Source: an uncultured Collinsella sp. (GTDB lineage Bacteria; Actinomycetota; Coriobacteriia; Coriobacteriales; Coriobacteriaceae). From it: a DNA stretch of 9,542 bases. How positions within the stretch are numbered: the stretch's first letter is position 1; every line of letters starts with the position of its first letter. The translations under genes and the position numbers were made by a program. Positions 1 through 6,251 of the stretch are shown piece after piece. The notes below the pieces were generated by a model. It searched no databases. It was not told where the DNA came from and saw only the letters and a program-made list of their open reading frames with translations. The stretch spans positions 1 to 9,542 of the forward strand of contig CAAEON010000013.1 of NCBI GenBank assembly GCA_900757615.1, given 5' to 3'.

Positions 1-39
1 GACGAGATAGTCGAGAGGCGCGGTCTCAAGAAGGAGTAA
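1..39 (+). CDS. 3' end of a truncated upstream gene
   Basis: Frame 1 is open from the window edge and reads DEIVERRGLKKE before a TAA stop at 37-39. The charged, lysine-rich end is a typical bacterial C-terminus, but 12 residues are too few to assign a family. It converges on the small minus-strand gene at 253-573, with the first copy of the 130-base repeat between them. No T-tract terminator is visible on the plus strand downstream. This could be a chance open frame, since the rest of the gene lies outside the window. Confidence 0.5.
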   Translation, partial: DEIVERRGLKKE

Positions 40-100
40 TATCGGGACTTGCAGCGACGGACCTCAGGACGCTCTTACACCACGTCTGCGCGCGCCACCA

Positions 101-230
101 CCCGCGGACTCCGGGATGCTGAATTCTCCGGAATTTGCACGCCGCCCCCTGGGGTACCCGCGGGCAAAAAGCAACCGCCCCGCCGAAATATGCATTCAGC
201 GGGGCGGGTTATGCAAAAAGGCGGTTGTGG
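101..230 (-). repeat. 130-base intergenic repeat, copy 1
   Basis: Bases 101-230 match 2411-2540 in the same orientation and without gaps. I count 8 differences in 130 positions, at 108, 125, 142, 177, 195, 198, 208 and 220. The element holds two stem-loops. The outer one pairs 101-108 with 157-164 (CCCGCGGG type). The second pairs 175-187 with 195-207. Both copies lie just 3' of a minus-strand gene, and the pairing pattern (see findings) indicates it acts in minus-strand RNA. Short open frames across it are by-products of the repeat. Confidence 0.85.
166..207 (-). terminator. Intrinsic terminator inside repeat copy 1
   Basis: Read on the minus strand, a 13-pair GC-rich stem (207-195 with 187-175, one G.U pair, 7-base loop) is followed by TTGCTTTTTG. 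It begins 46 bases after the stop codon of the gene at 253-573. On the plus strand the stem has a C.A mismatch and no T-tract, so minus-strand termination is the better reading. Confidence 0.7.
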
Positions 231-252
231 ATGCGCATGCCACCCAGCGTTC

Positions 253-573
253 TTACCGACCGGCACAGCGTCGTGCGCAGCTCTTAATGTCTTCGATAAA
301 ACCGTCTAGGTCGTCTAGCGTGATTACGTTATCGGAAAGCAAGTTGGCTATCTCATAACGCATGGTGCTGCGGCGAATATCGCTTGCAAGCACTCCTGAG
401 GACAGTTTGTCCCTATTGATGCGCTCTTCTAGCGCCCAAAATCTGCTAGACGCTTCACTGTCGTCGTTTAGTATCTCGACGTACTGGCCGATGAGCATTT
501 CCATATAGCTTTCTTGCCATCTTGGGAGCAGTTCCTTGAACAGCTTCCAGTCGCGTTCAGCCACCTCGCCCAT
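253..573 (-). CDS. Small hypothetical protein (106 aa), conserved gut-bacterial family
   Basis: The protein has no signal peptide or membrane segment and looks like a compact helical cytoplasmic protein. From memory it resembles a family of about 100 residues, widespread in gut bacteria, with the layout KLFxExxxxWQExYM near the N-terminus, a central FWxLExRIxxDK block, and an MxxxIxxLxxxxxITxDDLxxF ending. Here these are KLFKELLPRWQESYM (10-24), FWALEERINRDK (45-56) and MRYEIANLLSDNVITLDDLDGF (71-92, given as separate blocks around N76 and D87). Such proteins are usually called hypothetical, sometimes 'multidrug transporter' without support; function is unknown. I chose the ATG at 573 because GGAGGAGG precedes it directly and similarity starts there. 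The frame stays open to 696, but those 41 extra residues are low-complexity and lack a good ribosome site. An operator-like inverted repeat lies 26 bases upstream and a terminator hairpin follows. Confidence 0.72.
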   Translation of the reverse strand: MGEVAERDWKLFKELLPRWQESYMEMLIGQYVEILNDDSEASSRFWALEERINRDKLSSGVLASDIRRSTMRYEIANLLSDNVITLDDLDGFIEDIKSCARRCAGR

Positions 574-599
574 GCCTCCTCCACTCGACAATCGGACTT

Positions 600-626
600 T
601 ACCAAATGACTCTATTCTATTTGGTA
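600..626 (-). promoter_or_regulatory. Operator-like inverted repeat upstream of the small gene
   Basis: TACCAAAT (600-607) and ATTTGGTA (619-626) form a perfect 8-base inverted repeat with an 11-base spacer. It is AT-rich in an otherwise GC-rich stretch and ends 26 bases before the ATG at 573. On the minus strand the spacer holds TAGAAT, a possible -10 hexamer, so a bound repressor would cover the promoter. No convincing -35 at 17 bases is visible. The binding protein is unknown. Confidence 0.45.
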
Positions 627-707
627 TTTTCGCTCGCAACCGTGGATGAGGGGGTCTTCGGTCTTCGAGTTTGGGCTTGGATGAGCCGTGCGCCACAAAA
701 TAGGCCT

Positions 708-835
708 ATCTACTACGTTTACTACCGTGCCCTCGACCATGGCGAACATTGTGAAATATAAACCGCAGGTAGAAGGGTTGTCGATTTTCAAAAAAGGCGG
801 GTATGGTCGGGCCCATCGAGTTCATCGTAGTAGAT
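708..835. repeat. Degenerate inverted repeat with 33-base arms
   Basis: Arm 708-740 and the reverse complement of 803-835 share ATCTACTACG at the outer end and CGACCAT at the inner end, separated by 16 bases in both arms. I count 23 of 33 matching positions. The 62-base centre shows no gene. It lies between the small hypothetical gene and the XRE gene. The identical spacing argues against chance, but this could be a decayed duplication rather than a mobile element. Confidence 0.4.
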
Positions 836-840
836 GAGCC

Positions 841-904
841 CTTTTCGCGGCATGCGGTGAGTTAAATGCCAATTCCTGCGCTGGAATTGCCCGCTCCATT
901 CGTG
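841..904. other. Gap segment with a short hairpin, no gene
   Basis: The intergenic stretch 697-1020 has no supported gene. Besides the two elements listed separately, this part contains CAATTCC (870-876) and GGAATTG (883-889), a perfect 7-pair hairpin with a 6-base loop. No T-tract follows on either strand, so it is not an evident intrinsic terminator. I see no RNA gene or convincing promoter. Confidence 0.35.
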
Positions 905-970
905 AGTTGCGCTGAAATACGGGCTGTTAGACGCTCCAAGGTCCCCAACGGTCCGTATTTCACCGCAACT
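905..970. repeat. Palindromic element A (AGTTGCGGTG family)
   Basis: Arms 905-922 and 953-970 pair at 17 of 18 positions, the exception being 912/963. The outer sequence of the right arm, read on the minus strand, is AAGTTGCGGTGAAATA. This nearly matches the outer arms of element B at 2124-2193. The 30-base centre differs between the two. The element sits 51 bases past the stop of the XRE gene; no T-tract follows, so it resembles a palindromic dispersed repeat more than a terminator. Confidence 0.65.
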
Positions 971-1020
971 TGGAAGGGACGAGCGGCGTAGGCCAAGCAT
1001 TGCTGATGGGTTGGGGCGGC

Positions 1021-1941
1021 TTAGACTTGTTTGCGACGCTTCCATTGCTTTCGGCACCAGCACATGAGTGCCTCTATGAAGGGAATCGTGATGAGGATGA
1101 CCCATGCGGGATGGGGCTGTGCCAAACAAAGCCACATATAGAGGAACCAGGCAATGGCGGCTGTTGCATAGGCGACGCCGATCAGCTTGGAGAGATGATG
1201 CCGGTCGATAAAGTCGCCCATCGCCTCGTAGACGGGAATCAGAAAGACCAGAAAGAGTCCCATACCCCACGTGCCGCAGATGATGCCGAGCGCGAGATAG
1301 GCGAGGACGACAAGTGCAGGAAAGGGAAACTCGTTCCATGCACGTCCGACCTTGGTTTGGAAATGCTTGCCATGATGGTCGAGCTTGTCACGTGCTTCCT
1401 TCCAGCTGGAAAAAGTCTCGCCGTCGATGGTGACGGTGCCGTCGTCATTGGTATGCACACTATGTCCATCGTCCTCAAGCGTATCGATATACAATCCGCC
1501 TGGCCCCACATGGACCTCTTCACCCTTGCGCTCGTTAGCCACATGGATGCCATTCCAGCCAACATGAACCTCTTCGCCTTTGTTGGGGTCAATAACGTGG
1601 ATGCCGCGCGCGAGGGAAATATCGACAAGTGGCTTATCGCTGTAACCAGCGTGCTCAGTAGAAGCCTCAGCCTCCTCAGCCTTATCTGAAGCTTCGGCGC
1701 CGGCGTCGCTGTCCTGTGCCTCATCAGTGCTATCCACTGCCTTCCCATACAACAGCTCGTCCAACGACACGCCATACAGTGCGGCGAGCGCAATAAGGTT
1801 ATCGGTATCGGGTGAGGACTCACTGCGCTCCCATTTACTGACAGCCTGGCGACTTACGCCCAGTTGGGCAGCAAGGGCCTCCTGAGAAAGACCGGCAGCT
1901 TTGCGGCGATCGACGAGACGCTGCGCCATCGCAAGGTCCAT
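1021..1941 (-). CDS. XRE-family regulator with repeat linker and C-terminal membrane domain
   Basis: The protein (306 aa) joins a DNA-binding domain to a membrane anchor. Residues about 4-66 are a classic XRE/Cro-CI helix-turn-helix, with LSQEALAAQLGVSRQAVSKWE (18-38, LSQE and SRQAVSKWE being the key blocks) and the usual VSLDELLYG end. An acidic linker (about 70-97) follows. Then come three tandem 18-residue units at 113-166, the first two both containing KGEEVHVG, then a TVTIDGE strand. From about 205 there are three or four hydrophobic segments (about 206-222, 224-240, 253-275, 279-296) and a basic tail CRKQWKRRKQV. Such proteins probably regulate genes from the membrane in response to an envelope signal. 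I chose the ATG at 1941 because AAAGGA lies 7 bases upstream; the in-frame ATG at 1956 has only a weak site. The gene stands alone, with palindromic elements on both sides. Target genes are unknown. Confidence 0.85.
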   Translation of the reverse strand: MDLAMAQRLVDRRKAAGLSQEALAAQLGVSRQAVSKWERSESSPDTDNLIALAALYGVSLDELLYGKAVDSTDEAQDSDAGAEASDKAEEAEASTEHAGYSDKPLVDISLARGIHVIDPNKGEEVHVGWNGIHVANERKGEEVHVGPGGLYIDTLEDDGHSVHTNDDGTVTIDGETFSSWKEARDKLDHHGKHFQTKVGRAWNEFPFPALVVLAYLALGIICGTWGMGLFLVFLIPVYEAMGDFIDRHHLSKLIGVAYATAAIAWFLYMWLCLAQPHPAWVILITIPFIEALMCWCRKQWKRRKQV

Positions 1942-2014
1942 GGTGGTTCCTTTCATGTGGTGACCGTAATCGAATGAGGCGAGTATGCCGAAAACAACCG
2001 GTATCGACCACCAT

Positions 2015-2026
2015 TTCTAGTTAGAA
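2015..2026. promoter_or_regulatory. Short palindrome upstream of the XRE gene
   Basis: TTCTA-GT-TAGAA is a perfect dyad with a 2-base centre. It lies 74 bases upstream of the XRE start, where an autoregulatory operator or promoter would be expected. Near it, at 2041-2049, ACCGCAACT repeats the core of palindromic elements A and B. No clear -35/-10 pair could be fixed here, so the role is uncertain. Confidence 0.3.
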
Positions 2027-2082
2027 TCTGCCCCAACCCTACCGCAACTACCAGTAGCAACCCCTAACGACCTGCCATTTCA

Positions 2083-2094
2083 TGACAAATGTCA
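2083..2094. promoter_or_regulatory. TGACA-N2-TGTCA dyad upstream of the XRE gene
   Basis: TGACAAATGTCA has 5-base perfect arms about a 2-base centre, the form of many dimeric regulator sites. It lies 142 bases before the XRE start codon and 30 bases from palindromic element B. I could not match it confidently to a named regulator. Confidence 0.3.
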
Positions 2095-2123
2095 GTGCAA
2101 ATAACAACCAAGAGCCCTCTCGA

Positions 2124-2193
2124 TAAGTTGCGGTGGAATAGGTCCCGTTTGGCATAGCAGAGCCATAAACGGGAACTATTCCACCGCAACTTA
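2124..2193. repeat. Palindromic element B (AGTTGCGGTG family), long near-perfect hairpin
   Basis: Arms 2124-2150 and 2167-2193 pair at 26 of 27 positions; the only mismatch is 2142/2175. The apical region is about 16 bases. The outer sequence TAAGTTGCGGTGGAATAG occurs in both arms, and its core AAGTTGCGGTGRAATA is shared with element A on the other side of the XRE gene. No T-tract follows on either strand. The size and perfect arms fit a non-coding miniature palindromic repeat. Confidence 0.75.
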
Positions 2194-2201
2194 CTATTAG
2201 G

Positions 2202-2234
2202 CCACGCACTCGCAGAGTAGCTGCGGGTGCGTGG
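2202..2234 (+). repeat. 14-pair hairpin with 5-base loop
   Basis: CCACGCACTCGCAG (2202-2215) pairs throughout with CTGCGGGTGCGTGG (2221-2234) around the loop AGTAG. The single non-Watson-Crick pair, 2210/2226, is U.G in plus-strand RNA but A.C in minus-strand RNA, which mildly favours a plus-strand structure. No T-tract follows on either side. It starts 8 bases after element B ends. Confidence 0.6.
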
Positions 2235-2237
2235 GGT

Positions 2238-2331
2238 AGGATGCGGCGTGCATTTTTTGGAGTATTCAGCAGCCGAGGGGCACCTGCATACTGGATTTTG
2301 GGCGAAAGGCAGGCGCCATGGGCCGCATCCT
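2238..2331 (+). other. Closed, branched secondary-structure element
   Basis: AGGATGCGGC (2238-2247) and GCCGCATCCT (2322-2331) are perfect 10-base complements. Inside lie a 9-base stem with one mismatch (2261-2269 with 2284-2292) and a 4-pair stem (2301-2304 with 2314-2317), giving a possible three-way fold. Bases 2247-2271 also match, inverted, a segment of repeat copy 2 at 2427-2451. No gene is supported. It could be a folded RNA or a DNA-level element. Confidence 0.4.
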
Positions 2332-2333
2332 GT

Positions 2334-2405
2334 AAAAAACGAGCGGCTCTTGAGGCGTTGAGGGCTCAGAATCAGGACTTTAAGCGCTGTTTTGTGCGCC
2401 CGCTC
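2334..2405 (-). terminator. Possible second minus-strand terminator
   Basis: On the minus strand GAGCGG (2405-2400) can pair with CCGCTC (2346-2341), which is followed by G and six T (2339-2334). The loop of about 53 bases contains an inner GCGC/GCGC stem. The long loop makes this weaker than the terminator in repeat copy 2 just upstream in transcription; it might act as a backup for the ABC operon. Confidence 0.25.
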
Positions 2406-2410
2406 CCGCA

Positions 2411-2540
2411 CCCGCGGGCTCCGGGATGCTGAATACTCCGGAATTTGCACGTCGCCCCCTGGGGTACCCGCGGGCAAAAAGCAACCACCCCGCCGAAATA
2501 TGCAATCGGCGGGGCGGTTTATGCAAAAATGCGGTTGTGG
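2411..2540 (-). repeat. 130-base intergenic repeat, copy 2
   Basis: This is the second copy of the element at 101-230, with 122 of 130 identical positions. The CCCGCGGG outer stem is fully paired here (2411-2418 with 2467-2474). Similarity fades to 7 of 10 in the ten bases left of 2411 and stops right of 2540. It lies directly 3' of the permease gene, as copy 1 lies 3' of the small gene, in the same orientation relative to that gene. Confidence 0.85.
2476..2517 (-). terminator. Intrinsic terminator of the ABC operon, inside repeat copy 2
   Basis: On the minus strand the stem 2517-2506 with 2496-2485 (12 pairs including one U.G) is followed by TTGCTTTTTG. It starts 61 bases after the permease stop codon. 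It is equivalent to the terminator in copy 1, and here too the only non-Watson-Crick pair is tolerated in minus-strand RNA alone. Confidence 0.7.
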
Positions 2541-2577
2541 TACATTACAGCTCGCTACAGCTTGAATCCCAGGCAGG

Positions 2578-5343
2578 TTACTCGGCGCTTTTGAGGGCGC
2601 CGACCATGTCGATCTTGTTGAGCGTTCGGTTGGTGGCGAGGTTGACGATGATCGTAAAGCCAAAGGAAAGCACCACGGCGAGCACGTAGCTTAGCGGCTC
2701 GACTTCGACGTCAAAGTACAGCGACGGCATCTGCAGAATGTACGTGAAGCTCTCGGCCAGCAAGCCGCCCAGCGGCACGCCCAGCGCGGTGCCAATCGCC
2801 GTGAGGATCAACGTCTCCTTGTTGACGTAGTGGTGCACCTCGCCACGGCGGAAGCCCAGCACCTTGATGGTCGCCAGCTCGCGCTCGCGCTCGGAGATAT
2901 TCGTATTAGACAGCGTAAACACCACCACAAACGACAGGCACGCCGCCATAAAGGTCACGAGCACCACGACCGAATTGATAATCGTAAAGTTCGCTTCGTA
3001 GTTCTCCCAATGCTCGGCGGTACTCGAAATCGTAAGCCAGCCGTCGCTCTTAAGCTTCTTGCTAAACGCAATCTGGTCGGCCGACGAGCCCTTAAGCAGC
3101 ACAAAGACACCGTTGAGGCGTGCGCTTCGACCGAACGCGCGCTCATAGGTGCCCTGCGTCATGTAAAGCGTGTTGCCCAGATAGTTAAGCGAAATGTCAC
3201 TGACTTTGACCTTGGCAACATTGAGCGACGAATCCTGGACGTGTGCCGTATCGCCCGGCTGAATCCCCAGCACCAGCTGTGAACTCTTACTCAGATACAC
3301 GTCTCCGTCACGCAAAGACAGCGGCTCTTTGGACTCGTCCTCGAGGCGCACATAGTCGTCCAGGTCGTTCGTGCGGTCATCGGGCACCACGATCAGCTGC
3401 ACGGTCTCGCTCTTGCCGCCAAACGTAAAGGTGACGTTGTCGGTCATAATCGGCAGGGTCGAGGTCACGGTCACGTTGGAATCATTGGCTGCGCCGCGTT
3501 CCTCTAGCGCCGCACATGTCTGCGTAAAATCGTCGGGATTGGCGACCGCCAGCAGATCGTAGCGTGTGATGTGGCCGTACTGCTTGGGCGAAAGCGCCAC
3601 CGACGTGTCGCGAATGCCCATACCGCAGATCACGAGCGCCGTGCAGCCGGCGATACCGAAGATGGTCATAAAGGCGCGCTTTTTGTAGCGGAACAGGTTG
3701 CGTGCTGCCACCTTGTTCAAGAAGCCCATGCGGCGCCAAATAAAGCCGATGCGCTCAAGCAAAATGCGTGAGCCGGCGCGCGGAGCCTTGGGGCGCATGA
3801 GCGAGGCAGGGGTCTCGGCCATCTCGTGGCGGCAGGCGATAATCGTGGCGCCCACCACGCCCACGGCAAACAGCGCCACCGACACAATCGACGACAAGAT
3901 GTCGTACGAAAGCTGCATCTGAGGCAGCGTGTACATGTCATCGAACACCGTAAACAGAAAGAGCGGTAGCCCCACAAAGCCGATGATGTTGCCGAGCACG
4001 CCGCCGATCAGACAAGCCCACAGCGCGTAGTCCACGTATTTGGACAGGATGCGCCCGCGCGAATAACCGAGTGCCTTATACAGGCCGATGAGCGTGCGCT
4101 CCTCCTCGACCATACGCGTGGCGGTGGTGAGACTGATGAGCACGGCGACGATAAAGAAGATGAACGGGAACACCGTGGCGATGGCCTCAATTGACGAGCT
4201 ATCGCTCTCCACGCTCGAGTAGCTTGCGATGTTGCCGCGGTCCTGGATGTACCAGGTGCATTCGCCAAGGTCGGAAATCTCGGCGCGGGCATCGGCGAAT
4301 TGCTGGTCGGCGGCGGCGCGACGCTGGTCCAAATCGGCCTGAGCCTGGGCGCGCTCCTCGCTGCCCTCGGCCATACGGTTGATGTTGTCCTGTTCAATTC
4401 CAAAGAGCATATTCGCTTGGCGCTCTGCCGCGTCCAAGCTCGCCGGCGTATCGACCGTCAACTCTTGAGCACGTGCCTTTTCGCGCCCGTCGCGGATCTT
4501 ATCGATATTACCCTTGACCTCGTTAATCTTTGTCGTGTAGGCATCCGAATAGGAATTGAGGCTCTTAGCCCCCTCGACGGTCACGTGAACCGCGGAGTAG
4601 GAAGAAGATGTCGCGGCATCCTCGCTCACATAGAACTTGTAGTCCGCGGCCGAGGCGGCACGGAAGGCGTTGACCGTCGAGTCGGAGCTCACGTCGGTGG
4701 GGTCGAGAACCTCGGCCGTGATGGTGTAGTCCCCATCGGCAAACTGGTCCTTGGCGCTTTGGTTCGACGAGCTCGCATCGTTGGCGGCAAAGCTCACGGT
4801 ATCGCCGATTTTCTTGCCCGAAGCCTTCAAAAAACGTGAGGTCACTGCCACTTCGCCCGAAGTCTCGGGCAGCTCGCCGCGTACTAGCACCGGTTGGTCA
4901 ATATTCTCTTTGGAGAGGCTCTGTACGACGACACGCTCGCGCGTCGTACCCACGGCGGTATAGGCGGTCTCGGTATAGATGCCCTCGGCCGTCTCGACGC
5001 CATCGACCTCTTGGATCGCCGCAAGATCGTCATCGGTCAGACCATAGGTCGACTGCACGTTGATGTCGTAGACATTCTGCTGGTCAAAGTAGGCGTCAAC
5101 CGAATCGCACAAATCCTCGCAGCCCGCCTTGAGGCCGCACATCACGCTCACGCCGAGCGCGGTGATCACGACAATAGACAAGAAGCGTTTGAGGCTGCCG
5201 CGAATCGTGCGGTAGACACCGCGGCGAAACACCGTCGGCACCATGTCGTTTGAACTTTGGGCAGTGCGGTAGGTCGTAAAATCCTGCTCGCGCTCCGTGT
5301 TCTGCGCGTCGCGGCGTTGGCTGTTTTGGCGGTCCTGATCCAT
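2578..5343 (-). CDS. ABC transporter permease, duplicated FtsX/MacB type (921 aa)
   Basis: This is the membrane part of an exporter, powered by the ATPase encoded just upstream. With the ATG at 5343, a cytoplasmic N-terminus is followed by TM1 (about 53-73) and a large extracytoplasmic domain (about 74-385). That domain ends in a charged, probably coiled-coil stretch near 300-355. The first FtsX module has TM2-TM4 (about 389-409, 437-464, 483-504) and the loop EERTLIGLYKALGYSRG. TM5 (about 557-576) leads to a second outer domain (about 580-785). The second module has TM6-TM8 (about 787-812, 843-866, 880-902) with ERELATIKVLGFRRGEV; the matching ER...LG loops mark an internal duplication. The substrate is unknown: antimicrobial peptide, lipid or lipoprotein are all known for this superfamily. 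The ATG lies 5 bases after the ATPase stop, suggesting translational coupling; a GTG at 5355 overlapping that stop is the alternative. A terminator repeat follows. Confidence 0.92.
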   Translation of the reverse strand: MDQDRQNSQRRDAQNTEREQDFTTYRTAQSSNDMVPTVFRRGVYRTIRGSLKRFLSIVVITALGVSVMCGLKAGCEDLCDSVDAYFDQQNVYDINVQSTYGLTDDDLAAIQEVDGVETAEGIYTETAYTAVGTTRERVVVQSLSKENIDQPVLVRGELPETSGEVAVTSRFLKASGKKIGDTVSFAANDASSSNQSAKDQFADGDYTITAEVLDPTDVSSDSTVNAFRAASAADYKFYVSEDAATSSSYSAVHVTVEGAKSLNSYSDAYTTKINEVKGNIDKIRDGREKARAQELTVDTPASLDAAERQANMLFGIEQDNINRMAEGSEERAQAQADLDQRRAAADQQFADARAEISDLGECTWYIQDRGNIASYSSVESDSSSIEAIATVFPFIFFIVAVLISLTTATRMVEEERTLIGLYKALGYSRGRILSKYVDYALWACLIGGVLGNIIGFVGLPLFLFTVFDDMYTLPQMQLSYDILSSIVSVALFAVGVVGATIIACRHEMAETPASLMRPKAPRAGSRILLERIGFIWRRMGFLNKVAARNLFRYKKRAFMTIFGIAGCTALVICGMGIRDTSVALSPKQYGHITRYDLLAVANPDDFTQTCAALEERGAANDSNVTVTSTLPIMTDNVTFTFGGKSETVQLIVVPDDRTNDLDDYVRLEDESKEPLSLRDGDVYLSKSSQLVLGIQPGDTAHVQDSSLNVAKVKVSDISLNYLGNTLYMTQGTYERAFGRSARLNGVFVLLKGSSADQIAFSKKLKSDGWLTISSTAEHWENYEANFTIINSVVVLVTFMAACLSFVVVFTLSNTNISERERELATIKVLGFRRGEVHHYVNKETLILTAIGTALGVPLGGLLAESFTYILQMPSLYFDVEVEPLSYVLAVVLSFGFTIIVNLATNRTLNKIDMVGALKSAE

Positions 5344-5348
5344 GGGCG

Positions 5349-6050
5349 CTACCACTCGATCGTCTCGATCGGCACGGGATTTTGCTGGACCGTCTCGCTC
5401 TCCACGCGACCGTTCTTAAAGCGAATCAAGCGATCGGCCATGGGCGCCAGCGCGGAGTTATGAGTGATGATAATGACCGTGATGCCCTGCCTGCGACAGG
5501 TGTCCTGCAGCAACTGCAAGATCTGCTTGCCGGTTTTGTAGTCGAGTGCACCCGTGGGCTCGTCGCACAGGAGCAGCTTGGGGTTCTTTGCCAGTGCACG
5601 GGCGATGGACACGCGCTGCTGCTCGCCGCCCGAAAGCTGCGCGGGGAAGTTGGCGAGGCGCTCACCCAGGCCAACCTGGCAAAGCGTTTGCTCGGCATCG
5701 AGCGAATCGGGGCAGATTTGCGCCGCGAGCTCGACGTTTTCGAGTGCCGTCAGGTTGGGTACCAGATTGTAGAATTGGAAGACAAAGCCCACGTCGGCGC
5801 GGCGGTATTCCACGAGCTGCGCCTCGTTGGCAGCGCTCACGTCACGCCCGTCCACCGTCACGGTGCCGGAAGTTGCCGTGTCCATGCCGCCCAAGATATT
5901 GAGCGCCGTGGTTTTACCGGCGCCCGAAGCGCCCAGGATAATAGCGAGCTCGCCGCGCTCAACCGTAAAGCTCGCGCCGTCGAGCGCGTGAATGCGGGCA
6001 TCGCCCTCGCCGTATGCCTTGATGACGTCTTTGAATTCGATATAAGCCAT
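5349..6050 (-). CDS. ABC transporter ATP-binding protein, LolD/MacB type (233 aa)
   Basis: This cytoplasmic ATPase drives the FtsX permease encoded next. All nucleotide-binding motifs are intact: Walker A GASGAGKTT (40-48), Q-loop glutamine Q92 in FVFQFYN, signature LSGGEQQR (139-146), Walker B LLLCDEP (159-165) with catalytic E164, D-loop GALD (167-170) and switch histidine H197 in ITHN. The short, single-domain form and the GASGAGKTT/LSGGEQQR pair fit the MacB/LolD group that works with FtsX permeases. The ATG at 6050 gives a normal N-terminus (MAYIEFKDVIKAYG); the ribosome site upstream (GGGAACC) is modest. Only 5 bases separate its stop from the permease ATG, so the two form one operon. 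No two-component regulator lies beside it, unlike BceAB systems. It is divergent from the GyrI-like gene across 271 bases. Confidence 0.95.
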   Translation of the reverse strand: MAYIEFKDVIKAYGEGDARIHALDGASFTVERGELAIILGASGAGKTTALNILGGMDTATSGTVTVDGRDVSAANEAQLVEYRRADVGFVFQFYNLVPNLTALENVELAAQICPDSLDAEQTLCQVGLGERLANFPAQLSGGEQQRVSIARALAKNPKLLLCDEPTGALDYKTGKQILQLLQDTCRRQGITVIIITHNSALAPMADRLIRFKNGRVESETVQQNPVPIETIEW

Positions 6051-6104
6051 CGATCGGTTCCCATCTGGTCGGATAACTCTTTAGTATTACCCATTTCGCA
6101 CCGA

Positions 6105-6129
6105 CCAAAAAGGGACAGGTTTATTTTGG
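6105..6129. repeat. Short palindrome with a GGGACAGGTTTATTTT core
   Basis: CCAAAA (6105-6110) and TTTTGG (6124-6129) flank AGGGACAGGTTTA. From memory, this sort of core recurs in unrelated bacteria as part of REP-like repeats linked to Y1 transposases, but one copy in this window cannot prove that. It lies in the divergent region, 55 bases upstream of the ATPase start, so it could instead touch that promoter. The rest of 6130-6240 shows nothing I can assign. Confidence 0.35.
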
Positions 6130-6251
6130 CAGGTTTTATATGGGGAAATGGCAGCTATAGATGAGGCGCCGGGGAGGCAGAGAAATCATCGACGGGGTCA
6201 GGCCGACCGCCAAACACAACGCACGCATCTCAATCTGTCAGCCAAATCATT

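Noticed and set aside
970..1689. 239-codon plus-strand open frame
   Set aside because: It is antisense to the XRE gene and has no family resemblance or good ribosome site.
2064..2663. 199-codon minus-strand open frame
   Set aside because: It runs through element B, the hairpins, the 130-base repeat and into the permease 3' end; the protein has no recognisable domain, and the length follows from repeat base composition.
4300..4839. 179-codon plus-strand open frame
   Set aside because: It is antisense to the outer domain of the FtsX permease and is a codon-bias shadow.
5382..6164. 260-codon plus-strand open frame
   Set aside because: It lies antisense to the ATPase gene, whose motifs are all intact; the reading is a shadow of GC-rich codon use.
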